Below the pieces are notes generated by a model. That model saw only the letters and a program-made list of their open reading frames with translations. It was not told the origin of the DNA and did not search any database. DNA of 64,000 nucleotides, taken from NCBI RefSeq assembly GCF_019733355.1, contig NZ_JAIHLQ010000025.1:41559-105558 (forward strand), written 5' to 3'. This document shows positions 34,054 through 42,648 of the stretch, piece after piece. A program made the position numbers and the translations under genes. Each line of letters begins with the position of its first letter. The stretch's first letter is position 1. This DNA comes from Pseudomonas baetica. GTDB taxonomy: Bacteria; Pseudomonadota; Gammaproteobacteria; Pseudomonadales; Pseudomonadaceae.

Positions 34054-34099
34054 GGTCCAGTCTCACGCTGTCATCGTTGTTCGCAATCGACTCAAATGA

Positions 34100-34135
34100 G
34101 GCCCGACGCCTTTGCGTCGGGCCAGTGGCGTTTTT
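34100..34135 (+). terminator. terminator after msrA
   Basis: GGCCCGACGC pairs perfectly with GCGTCGGGCC around CTTT; a run of five T follows after AGTGGCG. The convergent transporter gene ends at the same T run. Confidence 0.8.
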
Positions 34136-35435
34136 AAAAGACAAACGTCATCAGTGCGTTGAACACCAAAGCCGCGACAAAGCCCAGAGGTGCCGCGCGA
34201 AACAGGAGTTGCTGAAACAGCGAGGCGCGGCTCTGCTCCGTAGGGCACGAGCCGAGGATCAGGCTGCCACCCGAGGAGAACGGTGAGATAGAGGTGGCTT
34301 GGGCGCCCACGACAATGGCAACAAACAGGATCATCGGATCGAGCCCCAACGTCGAAGCAATCGGCGGCACCATCGGGAACAGCGCAGGCGTCACGACCCC
34401 CAGCGTGCTGGAGAACAGCGACATGAAAGCCGCCACGATGCCGAAGACGATCGGCACCATGATCGGCGGGATGCTACTGCCCATCCACGAGGCCAGCACG
34501 TCGATGGTCCCGGCCTTGATCGCAACCGAAATCAGCATGCCCACGCCGCAAATCATGATCAACGTACCCCAAGGTACGGTCGCCATGACTTTGCGCTCGT
34601 CGCCCAGTTTGAGCAGCAGCGCAATCACCGAGAACAGACTGGCGATCAGCCCGATGTCCATCTTCGAATTGATAAAGCTCACCGTAGCGTTGGCCGGGAA
34701 GACGATATGCGCGATGGGCGCGGCCAGTACGATCGCCATCATCGCCAGCGTCAGCCAAAGCGTGGTTTTCTGATCGCGATTCAACGGCGTAGGCTCGGTC
34801 ACCACATAAGCGCTGGCTTTCATCGCCTTGCCGTGGCCCGTGAGGAACACCAAAGCTGAAATCACCAGAAGAGGTATCACCAACGTGCTGGCGAAAATCG
34901 CTGCTGAGTTGATGAAAGCGTCATTTTCCGGAATCCCCGCGTTGACCATCAATCCACGGAAGATGATGCCGCTCTGGCTAGAGACGAAATTGGCCCCGCT
35001 CAACGCGCCGTAGTTTACCGCCATGCCGCCAATGATCAGGCTCATGCCCGTGCGTTCGCAGAGCAGCAACGTGATCGGCGCCATGAATGCCAGCACCGTG
35101 TAATAACCCGCGCCCATCCCTGAAATGACGGTCGCGGTGAAGAAGACCGCAAACGGCAACAGTTGCGGCATCGACCGGCTGCGATAAATCAGATGCTCAG
35201 CGAGTTTTTCAAGGGTGCCGTTGACCGTGGCGAAGCTGTAGAACAGGCAAACCGAGAAGATAATGAAGAAAATCTTCAGCGGCCACATGCCGATGACTTC
35301 CGACGGGCTGAGGCCCATGCCGTAACAGCCGATCAGGTAGGCAAACGCGATGGCGAACAGACCGATATTGATCTTGGTTTTGTAACCAAGGGCGACGGCG
35401 ACAACGATTGCCGCGACGACGAGCAGGCTCATCAT
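34134..35435 (-). CDS. MatC/SLC13-like carboxylate transporter
   Basis: 433 residues, about twelve membrane helices. The N-terminal part matches the MatC dicarboxylate carrier domain (VALGYKTKINIGLFAIAFAYLIG, MWPLKIFFIIFSVCLFYSFA), then two half-repeats with SGMGAGYYTVLAFMAPI and FSSTLGVVTPALFPMVPPIASTLG, the latter with the Ser/Thr-rich re-entrant look of SLC13/ion transporter superfamily proteins. It probably imports an organic acid. It follows the amidohydrolase gene by 30 bases in one operon, so its cargo is likely the substrate of that enzyme or a precursor. Confidence 0.87.
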   Translation of the reverse strand: MMSLLVVAAIVVAVALGYKTKINIGLFAIAFAYLIGCYGMGLSPSEVIGMWPLKIFFIIFSVCLFYSFATVNGTLEKLAEHLIYRSRSMPQLLPFAVFFTATVISGMGAGYYTVLAFMAPITLLLCERTGMSLIIGGMAVNYGALSGANFVSSQSGIIFRGLMVNAGIPENDAFINSAAIFASTLVIPLLVISALVFLTGHGKAMKASAYVVTEPTPLNRDQKTTLWLTLAMMAIVLAAPIAHIVFPANATVSFINSKMDIGLIASLFSVIALLLKLGDERKVMATVPWGTLIMICGVGMLISVAIKAGTIDVLASWMGSSIPPIMVPIVFGIVAAFMSLFSSTLGVVTPALFPMVPPIASTLGLDPMILFVAIVVGAQATSISPFSSGGSLILGSCPTEQSRASLFQQLLFRAAPLGFVAALVFNALMTFVF

Positions 35436-35465
35436 GATGGAAGTCCTATTGTTGTTATTGATTGT

Positions 35466-36299
35466 TTAGCGGGAAACGTTGAATCCGAACAGCGTTGCCG
35501 GATTTTCCTTCAACACTTGGGCGCGCTCGCCCGCATCCGGCAGCAACCTTTCGATGAAGGCCACCTGCTGGTCATAGCTCGTTTGATCTTCGAACTGGGT
35601 GTTGGGCCAGTCGCTGCCCCAGAGGAGTCGCTGGATGCCACCGCTCGCCTCGCGCAGCAGTGCCAGCACTTGCGTTGCCTGGGCCAGATCGGATTGGCTA
35701 CGGTAGGGAGCGGACAACTTGAGCCATACGTGCGTGTCTGCCAGCAGTGCGAGAAAAGCCGTATGAGCGGGATTCTCAAGATCGATGCCACCTGTCGGCA
35801 GGCCAAAGTGGTCAATCACAACCGTCACGCCGCACGCCCTGATGACGGGCACGATCAGTGCCAGATCATCGATGCCCCGCTGAACCTCCACCTGCCAGCC
35901 GCGCCGTGCCAAACGCACGAACAGCGCAACCCAAGCGGGACTGCTGTAGTCGGCCAGTGTCTTGCCAATCAGGTTCAAACGGATGCCCACCACACCGGCC
36001 TCGGCCAATTCATCCAATCGACTTTCGCTGACATCAGCGTCGACGACCGCCACCGCACGCAGGCGTTTTGGATAGCGGCGTAACGCGTCAAGCATGAAGT
36101 GATTGTCGGTGCCCAAAAAGCTGGGCTGAATCAACACGCCGTGTGACAAGCCATTGCGATCAAGATGGTCCAGATACTGCTCAACCAAAGCATCGTAATG
36201 CGGGCTGTAGCGACGGCTGGCAACCATCGCCAGGTCTTGGCGGAAGATGTGGGCGTGGGTGTCCACACCACTGAGGGCAGGCGTATGAAGACTGGTCAT
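35466..36299 (-). CDS. amidohydrolase-2 family lactonase/hydrolase
   Basis: 277 residues with a metal-dependent TIM-barrel pattern: GVDTHAHIFRQDL (H-x-H metal site), GVVGIRLNLIGKTL, VIDHFGLPTGG (His), LKLSAPYR, and LLWGSDWPNTQF (Asp). The layout fits 2-pyrone-4,6-dicarboxylate lactonase-like and related amidohydrolases of aromatic or lactone breakdown. The frame is open upstream; ATG 36299 has AGGG upstream and gives the short N-terminus usual for the family. Operon with a carboxylate transporter, under a divergent GntR regulator. Confidence 0.85.
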   Translation of the reverse strand: MTSLHTPALSGVDTHAHIFRQDLAMVASRRYSPHYDALVEQYLDHLDRNGLSHGVLIQPSFLGTDNHFMLDALRRYPKRLRAVAVVDADVSESRLDELAEAGVVGIRLNLIGKTLADYSSPAWVALFVRLARRGWQVEVQRGIDDLALIVPVIRACGVTVVIDHFGLPTGGIDLENPAHTAFLALLADTHVWLKLSAPYRSQSDLAQATQVLALLREASGGIQRLLWGSDWPNTQFEDQTSYDQQVAFIERLLPDAGERAQVLKENPATLFGFNVSR

Positions 36300-36415
36300 A
36301 AACAGATAACCCTGAGCGATTGTTGTTATGGCTAACGATCTGCAGCGTTCGTGAGATCGGGCGATGAGGCCCAAGCGACGGTTGGCGGCAGATTCATATA
36401 AATACATCTATTCAT

Positions 36416-36439
36416 ATATATGACCACACCACCATATAT
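36416..36439. promoter_or_regulatory. candidate operator of the GntR regulator
   Basis: ATATATG-N10-CATATAT is a perfect inverted repeat lying between the divergent amidohydrolase operon and the GntR gene, about 75 bases before the latter's start. Spacing and position suit a dimeric GntR/HutC site that could repress both directions. This is inference from symmetry and location. Confidence 0.5.
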
Positions 36440-36513
36440 TCAGCGCTAGATATCTGTCAAACGACTTGTTGGTGATAAAGTAGCGGCGCCTGCCGGAATG
36501 GACTGCCCCAAAA

Positions 36514-37251
36514 ATGAACGCCTCGACACTCGGATACGACGAGCGCTTGCCGCTTTATCAGCGCCTGCGAGAAGAAATGCTCGCCAAGATCGCCTCTGGC
36601 GAATGGACGCCAGGGGCGCCCATTCCCACCGAAGCAGAGTTGACCAAACACTACGGTGTCGCGATCGGCACGGTGCGCAAGGCTGTGGAAACGCTGGTCA
36701 ATGAAGGCCTGCTCCTGCGTAGCCAGGGCCGCGGCACCTTCGTGCGCCGACCTAATTTCGACGCCTCGCTGGCGCGCTTCTTTCGGCAGGTGAATGCCAG
36801 CGGCGGACGCGAAATACCCACCAGTCGCATCCTTGCCAAAACGCTGCAAAAACCATCGCTAGCCGTGGCCAATGCGCTAAAGCTGCAAGACGGCGAGCAC
36901 GTCGTGAGCATGGAACGCCTTCGGATGGTCGAAGGCCGCACACTGTTTCACGAGGACATCTGGCTACCCGCCACACGTTTTGGCGCATTGCTGAGCATGG
37001 ATTCCGAAAGTTTCGGCGAGCTGCTCTACCCTTTGTATGAAACCCAGTGCGGCCAATGCATCGCCTCGGCGAGCGAGACGCTGACGGTGGGGGAAGCCGA
37101 CCCGGCCATGGCCACAATCCTCTCGATCAAGGAAGGCTCCCCGGTCGTCACCATCGAACGCACCGCATTGGGGTATGACCGCAGCCCACTCGAATACCGA
37201 ATTTCCCGGGCGGCGGCGGAAGGCTTCAGGTACCAGATCGATATTTCTTGA
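36514..37251 (+). CDS. GntR family regulator, HutC type
   Basis: 245 residues: an N-terminal winged helix (LPLYQRLREEMLAKIASGEWTPGAPIPTEAELTKHYGVAIGTVRKAVETLVNEGLLLRSQGRGTFV) and a C-terminal UTRA ligand domain (GEHVVSMERLRMVEGRTLFHEDIWLPATRF, SASETLTVGEADPAMATILSIKEGSPVVTIERTALG). Divergent from the amidohydrolase/transporter operon, so very likely its local repressor, released by the pathway substrate. Followed by a DCC-protein gene in the same direction. Confidence 0.9.
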   Translation: MNASTLGYDERLPLYQRLREEMLAKIASGEWTPGAPIPTEAELTKHYGVAIGTVRKAVETLVNEGLLLRSQGRGTFVRRPNFDASLARFFRQVNASGGREIPTSRILAKTLQKPSLAVANALKLQDGEHVVSMERLRMVEGRTLFHEDIWLPATRFGALLSMDSESFGELLYPLYETQCGQCIASASETLTVGEADPAMATILSIKEGSPVVTIERTALGYDRSPLEYRISRAAAEGFRYQIDIS

Positions 37252-37321
37252 GGCGTTGGGTGAGGCGCAGCATGCGAATCGCCCGGTAGCGCCCCCTCCC
37301 ACCCCCGATGGAACTACGTTT

Positions 37322-37798
37322 ATGCCAACCTCGCAAACCCGCCCTTCCCCCGCACCACTGCTCAAACCCGACGAAACGGTGGTGCTGTTCGACGGAGTGT
37401 GCAAGTTGTGCAATGGCTGGGCGCGGTTCTTGATTCGGCATGATCATCAACGCCGTGTGCGCCTGGCGGCCGTGCAGTCGCCCGAAGGGCAGGCGCTGCT
37501 CGCGTGGGCAGGTTTGCCGGTGGACCAGTTCGACAGCATGGCGGTGATTCGTGACCGACATTACTGGGAGCGCTCCGATGCGTTTTTCGAAGTCATTGGC
37601 CAATTGCCCGCCCGTTGGCAACCGCTAAAACTGCTGCACGTCTTCCCACGCGGGCTGCGGGACTGGGTTTACGACCGCATTGCATTGAATCGTTATCGGT
37701 TGTTTGGCAAATACGATACATGCCTTGTGCCGAACCCGGATCACGAAGCACGTTTTGTGAAAATGACGACGCCGCCTGCGGCTAAACCAGAAAACTGA
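37322..37798 (+). CDS. DCC-family thiol-disulfide oxidoreductase
   Basis: 158 residues starting the family pattern VVLFDGVCKLCNGWARFLIRHD with CxxC at Cys27 and Cys30 inside the D-G-x-C-x-x-C motif, then VRLAAVQSPEGQALL, SMAVIRDRHYWERSDAFFEV and VPRGLRDWVYDRIALNRYRLFGK. This family (DUF393) is cytosolic and of uncertain role, probably redox. It ends overlapping the convergent DUF2269 gene by 17 bases. Confidence 0.9.
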   Translation: MPTSQTRPSPAPLLKPDETVVLFDGVCKLCNGWARFLIRHDHQRRVRLAAVQSPEGQALLAWAGLPVDQFDSMAVIRDRHYWERSDAFFEVIGQLPARWQPLKLLHVFPRGLRDWVYDRIALNRYRLFGKYDTCLVPNPDHEARFVKMTTPPAAKPEN

Positions 37799-38273
37799 TC
37801 AGTTGAACCGGTGTCAGCTTCGTCACCATCATCAGCACAATCACGAACATCCCGGCAAAACCGGCAACGCCCATCCAGAACCACTTTCTGTAAACGGCTC
37901 GGTAGTTTTCATCGAGCCCCTTCCCGGCCTCCCCCGCGCTCGACGCCATCGCGCAAAGCCTTTTCTGCAAGAGCAAAACCGGCAACCAAAGCGCCCCGAC
38001 GCAAAAGAAGATGATCAACGAAGTCGCCACCCACTCCGTGGTCATGGGCAGGCCCGAGAGTTTCATCAGAAAAAAGCCTGTGATGATTTGCACCAAACCG
38101 GCCGGCGTGGTGATCCAGGTGTCGAAGCGCACCACCATGCGGGCGACGTGTGCGATCACCAACGGGTTGGCCGTACGGCTGGCAGCGATCAAATACAGGT
38201 AGGAACCCATGCCGAACCCGAACAGGAAAATCGCCGCGATGACGTGCAGGTACTTCAGGCCCAGATAGAGCAT
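37782..38273 (-). CDS. DUF2269 family integral membrane protein
   Basis: 163 residues with four membrane helices: YLHVIAAIFLFGFGMGSYLYLIAASR, WITTPAGLVQIITGFFLM, ATSLIIFFCVGALWLPVLLLQKRL, and WFWMGVAGFAGMFVIVLMMVTK. The HVIAAIFLFG start and the W-x-T-x-P core fit DUF2269. The gene starts two bases after the stop of the oxidoreductase gene upstream, so they are one operon; the membrane protein probably serves the same pathway. Function unknown. Confidence 0.85.
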   Translation of the reverse strand: MLYLGLKYLHVIAAIFLFGFGMGSYLYLIAASRTANPLVIAHVARMVVRFDTWITTPAGLVQIITGFFLMKLSGLPMTTEWVATSLIIFFCVGALWLPVLLLQKRLCAMASSAGEAGKGLDENYRAVYRKWFWMGVAGFAGMFVIVLMMVTKLTPVQLISFLV

Positions 38274-38275
38274 GC

Positions 38276-39403
38276 TCAGTGCGGCCCTTTGGAGAAGTTC
38301 ACGGCCAGGCTCAGATTACCCGGATCGTTGATGGCCGCCATGTATTCGTCGACGCTGATTTCGCCGACGCAAGGCCGGGCACCAGGTCGCGGTACATAGC
38401 CTTGGGCCATTTTCACGGCCAGTGCCACCGCTGCGCAGCTGGGGATTTGCGGGCCTTTGTCATTCAGGGCAGTCAGTTGCGCGGTCATCGCCAGCGGCAA
38501 GCCATCAACATCGAGCCCGTGAACGTCGATGTACATCGCGCTTTTGCCGTCGCCGAAACGTTCGAATCGCACGCCCAGACGGTGCAAGCGCGCAGCCCAG
38601 CGAACGTGGTCGCGAACCAGCCCGATCTTCAGCGCCTGCGCCAGCAGACCGTTGGCGATACCGCCGAGCTTCAACCCCGCGCCGGCCTTGAAACTCAGGG
38701 TGTGCGCGCCATAGCGGCTGGCGAAAATATCCATGTCCGGCACATCGACATTGGCCAGTAAGCGAGTGCCCAGTGGCGGCATTTTACGCAGGGTCAGATC
38801 CTGCCAGCCCGGCACCTCATGCACCTTGCCGTTCTTGAGTTGCTTGATGGGTTTGCCGGCGTAGGCCAGCACACCTTCGATCGTCGACAGCCCCGGCATC
38901 TTCGCCGACGACGAGATGCCATGTTCAATCGAGTCGATGCGTGAGAAGTGATGGCGCTGCTGATCAATGATCGCCGACGACAACGTCGGCACCGAACTGC
39001 AGCCGCTAAGAACAGCCACGCCCGCCGCTTTCGCCCGCGCATCAAGGACGCCCACGCCATTGACGAAAGTCCGACAGTCCGCAAGGTCGCAGTAACTCAC
39101 CCCAGCCGCAATACAGCTCTCGGCGACCGCATAGGGTTGCCCTTGAAACGGGCCTCCTGTGTGGACGACCAACTGGATGTTCATCGAGCGCAACGCCGCA
39201 CTGAACGCGCTGCCCATGGCATCGCCGCACCAGCCTTCGCAGACATTATCCGACTGGCGGTTCAACTCATCGACCTTGCGCTGCAACTTGTGCTGATCAC
39301 GCCCCGAAAGCACCAGCTCGACGCCCTGCATCAGCGCCAGATGCTTGCAAACGATGCTACCGAAGTTGCCGTAGCCCCCCACCACCATCACCCTGAACGG
39401 CAT
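38276..39403 (-). CDS. saccharopine-dehydrogenase-like NAD(P)-binding protein
   Basis: 375 residues beginning with a Rossmann motif MVVGGYGNFGSIVCKHLA, then VELVLSGRDQHKLQRKV and VVHTGGPFQGQPYAVAESCIAAGVSYCDLADCRTFV, which is the saccharopine dehydrogenase-like NADP-binding fold. No membrane anchor is seen, although the partner gene encodes a DUF2269 membrane protein two bases downstream. The substrate is unknown. Such proteins often reduce small keto or imine compounds. Confidence 0.85.
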   Translation of the reverse strand: MPFRVMVVGGYGNFGSIVCKHLALMQGVELVLSGRDQHKLQRKVDELNRQSDNVCEGWCGDAMGSAFSAALRSMNIQLVVHTGGPFQGQPYAVAESCIAAGVSYCDLADCRTFVNGVGVLDARAKAAGVAVLSGCSSVPTLSSAIIDQQRHHFSRIDSIEHGISSSAKMPGLSTIEGVLAYAGKPIKQLKNGKVHEVPGWQDLTLRKMPPLGTRLLANVDVPDMDIFASRYGAHTLSFKAGAGLKLGGIANGLLAQALKIGLVRDHVRWAARLHRLGVRFERFGDGKSAMYIDVHGLDVDGLPLAMTAQLTALNDKGPQIPSCAAVALAVKMAQGYVPRPGARPCVGEISVDEYMAAINDPGNLSLAVNFSKGPH

Positions 39404-39610
39404 TCAATTCTTCCCTAACTGACAGGTTGTATTGAGCCACTGACGGAGGCTCATCTAACGGCGGGAAGAATATAGCGCCGAGCGTCAGCAGGCCAATCAA
39501 CAAATCCAGGGCGCTGGCCCGTCAGCAAGCAGATCTCTGCGGTGAGGTCGCAAATTAAATGAACCCCCCACGCCACACGCCCCCTAACAAAGACCATCAG
39601 GAGGTAGCCA

Positions 39611-39826
39611 ATGCAAAATGAAATCGTATGGATCGTACTGGCGGCAGTTCTTCTGCTCATCGAGCTTTGGGCCATCAACCGGGTACGCAAAAGCGAGGGG
39701 AAGTCGAATAACAAGGGGGTATGGATTGTGCTGATCGTATTTGTGCCGCTGTTCGGGCTGATTGCCTGGGCGATCGCAGGCCCCAAACATATCAGCCAGG
39801 ACACCGCGTCACATCCCGGTCGCTAA
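39611..39826 (+). CDS. PLDc_N-type small membrane protein
   Basis: 71 residues with two membrane helices (IVWIVLAAVLLLIELWAIN and GVWIVLIVFVPLFGLIAWAIAGPK). The pattern W-x-x-x-x-x-x-P-x-x-G-x-x-x-x-x-x-G-x-x fits the phospholipase D N-terminal (PLDc_N) membrane domain found alone in small bacterial proteins. AGGAGG seven bases before the ATG is a near-ideal ribosome site. Confidence 0.85.
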   Translation: MQNEIVWIVLAAVLLLIELWAINRVRKSEGKSNNKGVWIVLIVFVPLFGLIAWAIAGPKHISQDTASHPGR

Positions 39827-40160
39827 AAAGCACTGTGCCGGCTTCGCGTTTAAAAACTTCGCGGTCTTCAGGCCGATACCGTCAAATTCCGCCAGGCGTT
39901 TCTCGGGCGCCTGGCAATCGGTACTGTGCGGGTCAGTAGCGTTAACGCTCAGCTGCGAAAATGCGCTCCACTTGACCACCCGTTTGTATTCGCTCTGACC
40001 AGCAATTGCACCGGGTTCGACCAACACGCGTTGAAACCATGGTCGGCAGAGAACAGTCAGAAGCGGCCTCCACGATCAGGAGATCGGAAACGTCGGCTAA
40101 ACCTGGCTCTGAAGTCCATCTATGACGTGATGTAGCCTTTAGCATCATCCTTGCAGACGA
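39827..40160. other. 334-base gap without supported gene
   Basis: A minus-strand frame (GTG at 40027 to 39809) has a mildly protein-like end but no ribosome site or family match, and I do not annotate it. No repeat or hairpin of note. Confidence 0.45.
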
Positions 40161-40637
40161 TTATTGAGGCTCTTCTGAATCGACTGGAATGGCCGTCGGG
40201 ATTTGCCATGAAGGTTTTCTGCCGTCCTGACTGTCGAAAATACGTCGCGCCTTGCGGAAGTCCTCAACGTTCTCGACGACCCACGTCCAGATGGGGGACA
40301 TACGGATCAGCAGTCCCATCCCCAGTGGCGTCAGCTCGTACTCGACGCGTGGGGGAATTTCACCGAACTCCCGCCGAACCAGTAGTCCATCGCGCTCCAT
40401 GGAGCGTAGCGTCTTCGTCAACATCCGCTGAGTTACACCAGTCATCTGCCTTTTTATCTCGGCATGGCGCATCGTGCCGTATACCCCCAGGGCATGAAGA
40501 ATACCCAACGACCAGCGGCTGCCTGCATGAGCAAGCACTTCTCGCCTCACCCCATCATCGTCTTCTCTGAGCGTTCGGCAGATTGCTTCTGCCTGGCTGA
40601 GAGCTTCCTGATCGGTCATTTCTTTGTCTGGTATCAC
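40161..40637 (-). CDS. HxlR family transcriptional regulator
   Basis: 158 residues starting at GTG 40637, preceded by GAAGG at seven bases. The HxlR winged helix is clear: REVLAHAGSRWSLGILHALGVYGTMRHAEIKRQMTGVTQRMLTKTLRSMERDGLLVRREFGEIPPRVEYELTPLG. These regulators respond to electrophiles or phenolics. Divergent from an NmrA-type reductase gene with a 78-base shared promoter region, so probably its repressor. Confidence 0.9.
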   Translation of the reverse strand: MIPDKEMTDQEALSQAEAICRTLREDDDGVRREVLAHAGSRWSLGILHALGVYGTMRHAEIKRQMTGVTQRMLTKTLRSMERDGLLVRREFGEIPPRVEYELTPLGMGLLIRMSPIWTWVVENVEDFRKARRIFDSQDGRKPSWQIPTAIPVDSEEPQ

Positions 40638-40715
40638 AGGTGTGCCTTCTTACGAGCGCTGCCGAATCGTGCAAGCATTTGCCGATCTTACAGGCAACAG
40701 GTTTCTGGAGAAATC

Positions 40716-41657
40716 ATGACCGAAATGACTCGTCTTCCCCCCCAATCCATTCTCGTTCTAGGCGCCGGAGAGCTCGGGCTTCCGGTTTTGCGCAATCTTG
40801 CGCGAGTAGCAAAGCGCGCGCCCGGTTCCACAATTAGCGTCCTGCTTAGGGGCTCGACCATCAACACTCAGGCGCCCGAGAAAAAGGGCGAAATCGATGG
40901 ACTTCGGGGACTCGGCATCCAGATGGTGGCCGCAGACTTGGTGAACGATTCGATCGATCAGCTGGCTGAAGTGTTCGCACGCTTCGATACCGTCATAGGG
41001 TGCGCAGGCATGGTTGCGGGCCGGGAAACCCCGATGAAGCTGGCTACAGCAGCGCTCAAGTCCGGTGTAAAACGCTACTTCCCATGGCAGTTTGGTGTCG
41101 ACTTCGAGGTAATCGGTAGGGGCAGTCCTCAGGATCTGTTCGATGCTCAGCTTGATGTACGCGAATTGCTTCGCGCCCAGGACAAAACTGAATGGGTAAT
41201 CATCTCGACAGGCATGTTCACCAGCTTCCTTTTTGAGCCTGTATTCGAAGTGGTTGACTTCGAAAACGATACCGTGAACGCGCTAGGCAGTCTTGAGAAC
41301 AGCGTGACGCTCACGACGCCATACGACATTGGTGCGCTGACAGCGGCAATCGTTTTCTTCGAACCTCACTTGCGCAACCAGATCGTGTATCTATCGGGAG
41401 ACACGGTGACGTACGCAGAGGTTGCGAGCCTCCTTGAACGTGTACTGGGGCGCCCGTTCAAACGTAACGTGTGGACTGTTCCGTACCTGATCCGGGAATT
41501 GGAGAAAGATCCGACTCACCACATCAAGAAGTACCGCGCTGTGTTTGCCCAAGGCAGAGGTGTGGCTTGGCCGAAAGCGGGCACTTTCAACGAGCAGCAG
41601 TCGATTGAGGTAACGACTGCCGAGCATTGGGTTCGGAAAAACCTCGCAAACATCTGA
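40716..41657 (+). CDS. NmrA/isoflavone-reductase-like NAD(P)-binding protein
   Basis: 313 residues: Rossmann start SILVLGAGELGLPVLRNLARVAK, GLGIQMVAADLVNDSIDQLAEVFARFDTVIGCAGM, KRYFPWQFGVDFEVIG, and the downstream NVWTVPYLIRELEKD region, as in NmrA-like SDRs that sense or reduce small molecules. The start at 40716 follows GGAG at seven bases; the frame is open earlier without family resemblance. Divergent HxlR gene suggests induction by an electrophile. Confidence 0.87.
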   Translation: MTEMTRLPPQSILVLGAGELGLPVLRNLARVAKRAPGSTISVLLRGSTINTQAPEKKGEIDGLRGLGIQMVAADLVNDSIDQLAEVFARFDTVIGCAGMVAGRETPMKLATAALKSGVKRYFPWQFGVDFEVIGRGSPQDLFDAQLDVRELLRAQDKTEWVIISTGMFTSFLFEPVFEVVDFENDTVNALGSLENSVTLTTPYDIGALTAAIVFFEPHLRNQIVYLSGDTVTYAEVASLLERVLGRPFKRNVWTVPYLIRELEKDPTHHIKKYRAVFAQGRGVAWPKAGTFNEQQSIEVTTAEHWVRKNLANI

Positions 41658-41771
41658 ACGCAAAAGCAGCGCAACCTTCTGCCTCACAATCTGGCGCAAC
41701 AAGCGCCCAAGGTTGTGAGTGGCTGCTCAGGTCGAATGCAAATGGCTGGGCAAGTCCGTGCAATTACCCAC

Positions 41772-42005
41772 TCAGCTCACCAGCAAGGCTTCATGGACAT
41801 TGATGACGGGGACAGCTATCTGTACACGCTGGCTATCGAGCCAGCCTCTGGTTCTAACCACATCAAAAATCTGCCCCTGTTCAATCAACGCCAACAAGAG
41901 CTCGTCGGCCACTCGATATCGCCCGCATTCGGGGCAATCTCTTTCTTCCCATGGGCCGTGACAGTGAATCCGCTCGGCGGCGCCTGCACACACAAGACAG
42001 CTCAT
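41772..42005 (-). CDS. small zinc-ribbon-like protein
   Basis: 77 residues with CLVC at the start and CPEC 20 residues later, plus HCHGPWEERD between, which could bind one zinc ion. The rest is helical (ELLLALIEQGQIFDVVRTRGWLDSQR). AAAGG lies before the ATG. Similar short proteins are frequent in Pseudomonas and have no known role. Confidence 0.68.
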   Translation of the reverse strand: MSCLVCAGAAERIHCHGPWEERDCPECGRYRVADELLLALIEQGQIFDVVRTRGWLDSQRVQIAVPVINVHEALLVS

Positions 42006-42243
42006 CGCACTTACCTTTTATAGTTTTAATCGGCCAGACCGAGTTGATGCGGTGGATGGCCGGTCGGCCGGCATAAACCCGTAAAGTTCTTCGCGTTGAC
42101 GTTTTCAATACAAACACGTCGCATTTGTCGTGCCATGAGACCTGTATGAGAGCGTTGAGGGTGAGCTGCAAAAGAGATGTGGCCGCGAGTAACATGGTCG
42201 CTTATTGCTAAGAAGCCATTGCTGAGTACACGGAGTCATCCAC

Positions 42244-42576
42244 ATGGAAGTCATCAATCAATTACAACCCATCGAATGTGCCGACATGCTGGACATTCGA
42301 CGCGAGATCGACAGTCTGGACCACGCCGTAATCAAGCTGTTGGGCAAGCGTTTCCAGTACGTGCTGGCAGCCTCGAAATTCAAGACTTCAGCAACATCCG
42401 TGCGTGCGCCGGATCGCTTCAAAGCCATGCTCGCAACGCGCCGAGAGTGGGCGCAGACCGAAGGTCTGAATCCGGACGCCATCGAGAAAATGTACAGCGA
42501 TCTGGTGAATCACTTCATTGCCGAAGAGATGGCGCATTGGTCGGTGCATCAATCCACCTCCTCAGTTGAGAATTGA
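42244..42576 (+). CDS. PchB-like isochorismate pyruvate lyase / chorismate-mutase-fold protein
   Basis: 110 residues matching the all-helical AroQ fold of P. aeruginosa PchB: DIRREIDSLDHAVIKLLGKRFQYVLAASKFK and DRFKAMLATRREWAQTEGLNPDAIEKMYSDLVNHFIAEEMAHW. Arg19, Arg36 and Lys47 line up with PchB Arg14, Arg31 and Lys42. The position of PchB Gln90 is Glu95 here. PchB makes salicylate from isochorismate for siderophores, but no pchA or other siderophore gene adjoins, so the pathway is unclear. It may instead be a chorismate mutase. Confidence 0.82.
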   Translation: MEVINQLQPIECADMLDIRREIDSLDHAVIKLLGKRFQYVLAASKFKTSATSVRAPDRFKAMLATRREWAQTEGLNPDAIEKMYSDLVNHFIAEEMAHWSVHQSTSSVEN

Positions 42577-42648
42577 GGCGTGGGCACAGCGTTTGAAGAC
42601 CGACCAGTGATATTTGTCTAACGATTTTGATCAGGAGCCTCACCCATC

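Noticed and set aside
39809..40027. Possible 72-codon gene on the minus strand
   Set aside because: GTG start without ribosome site and no recognisable family; kept as gap.
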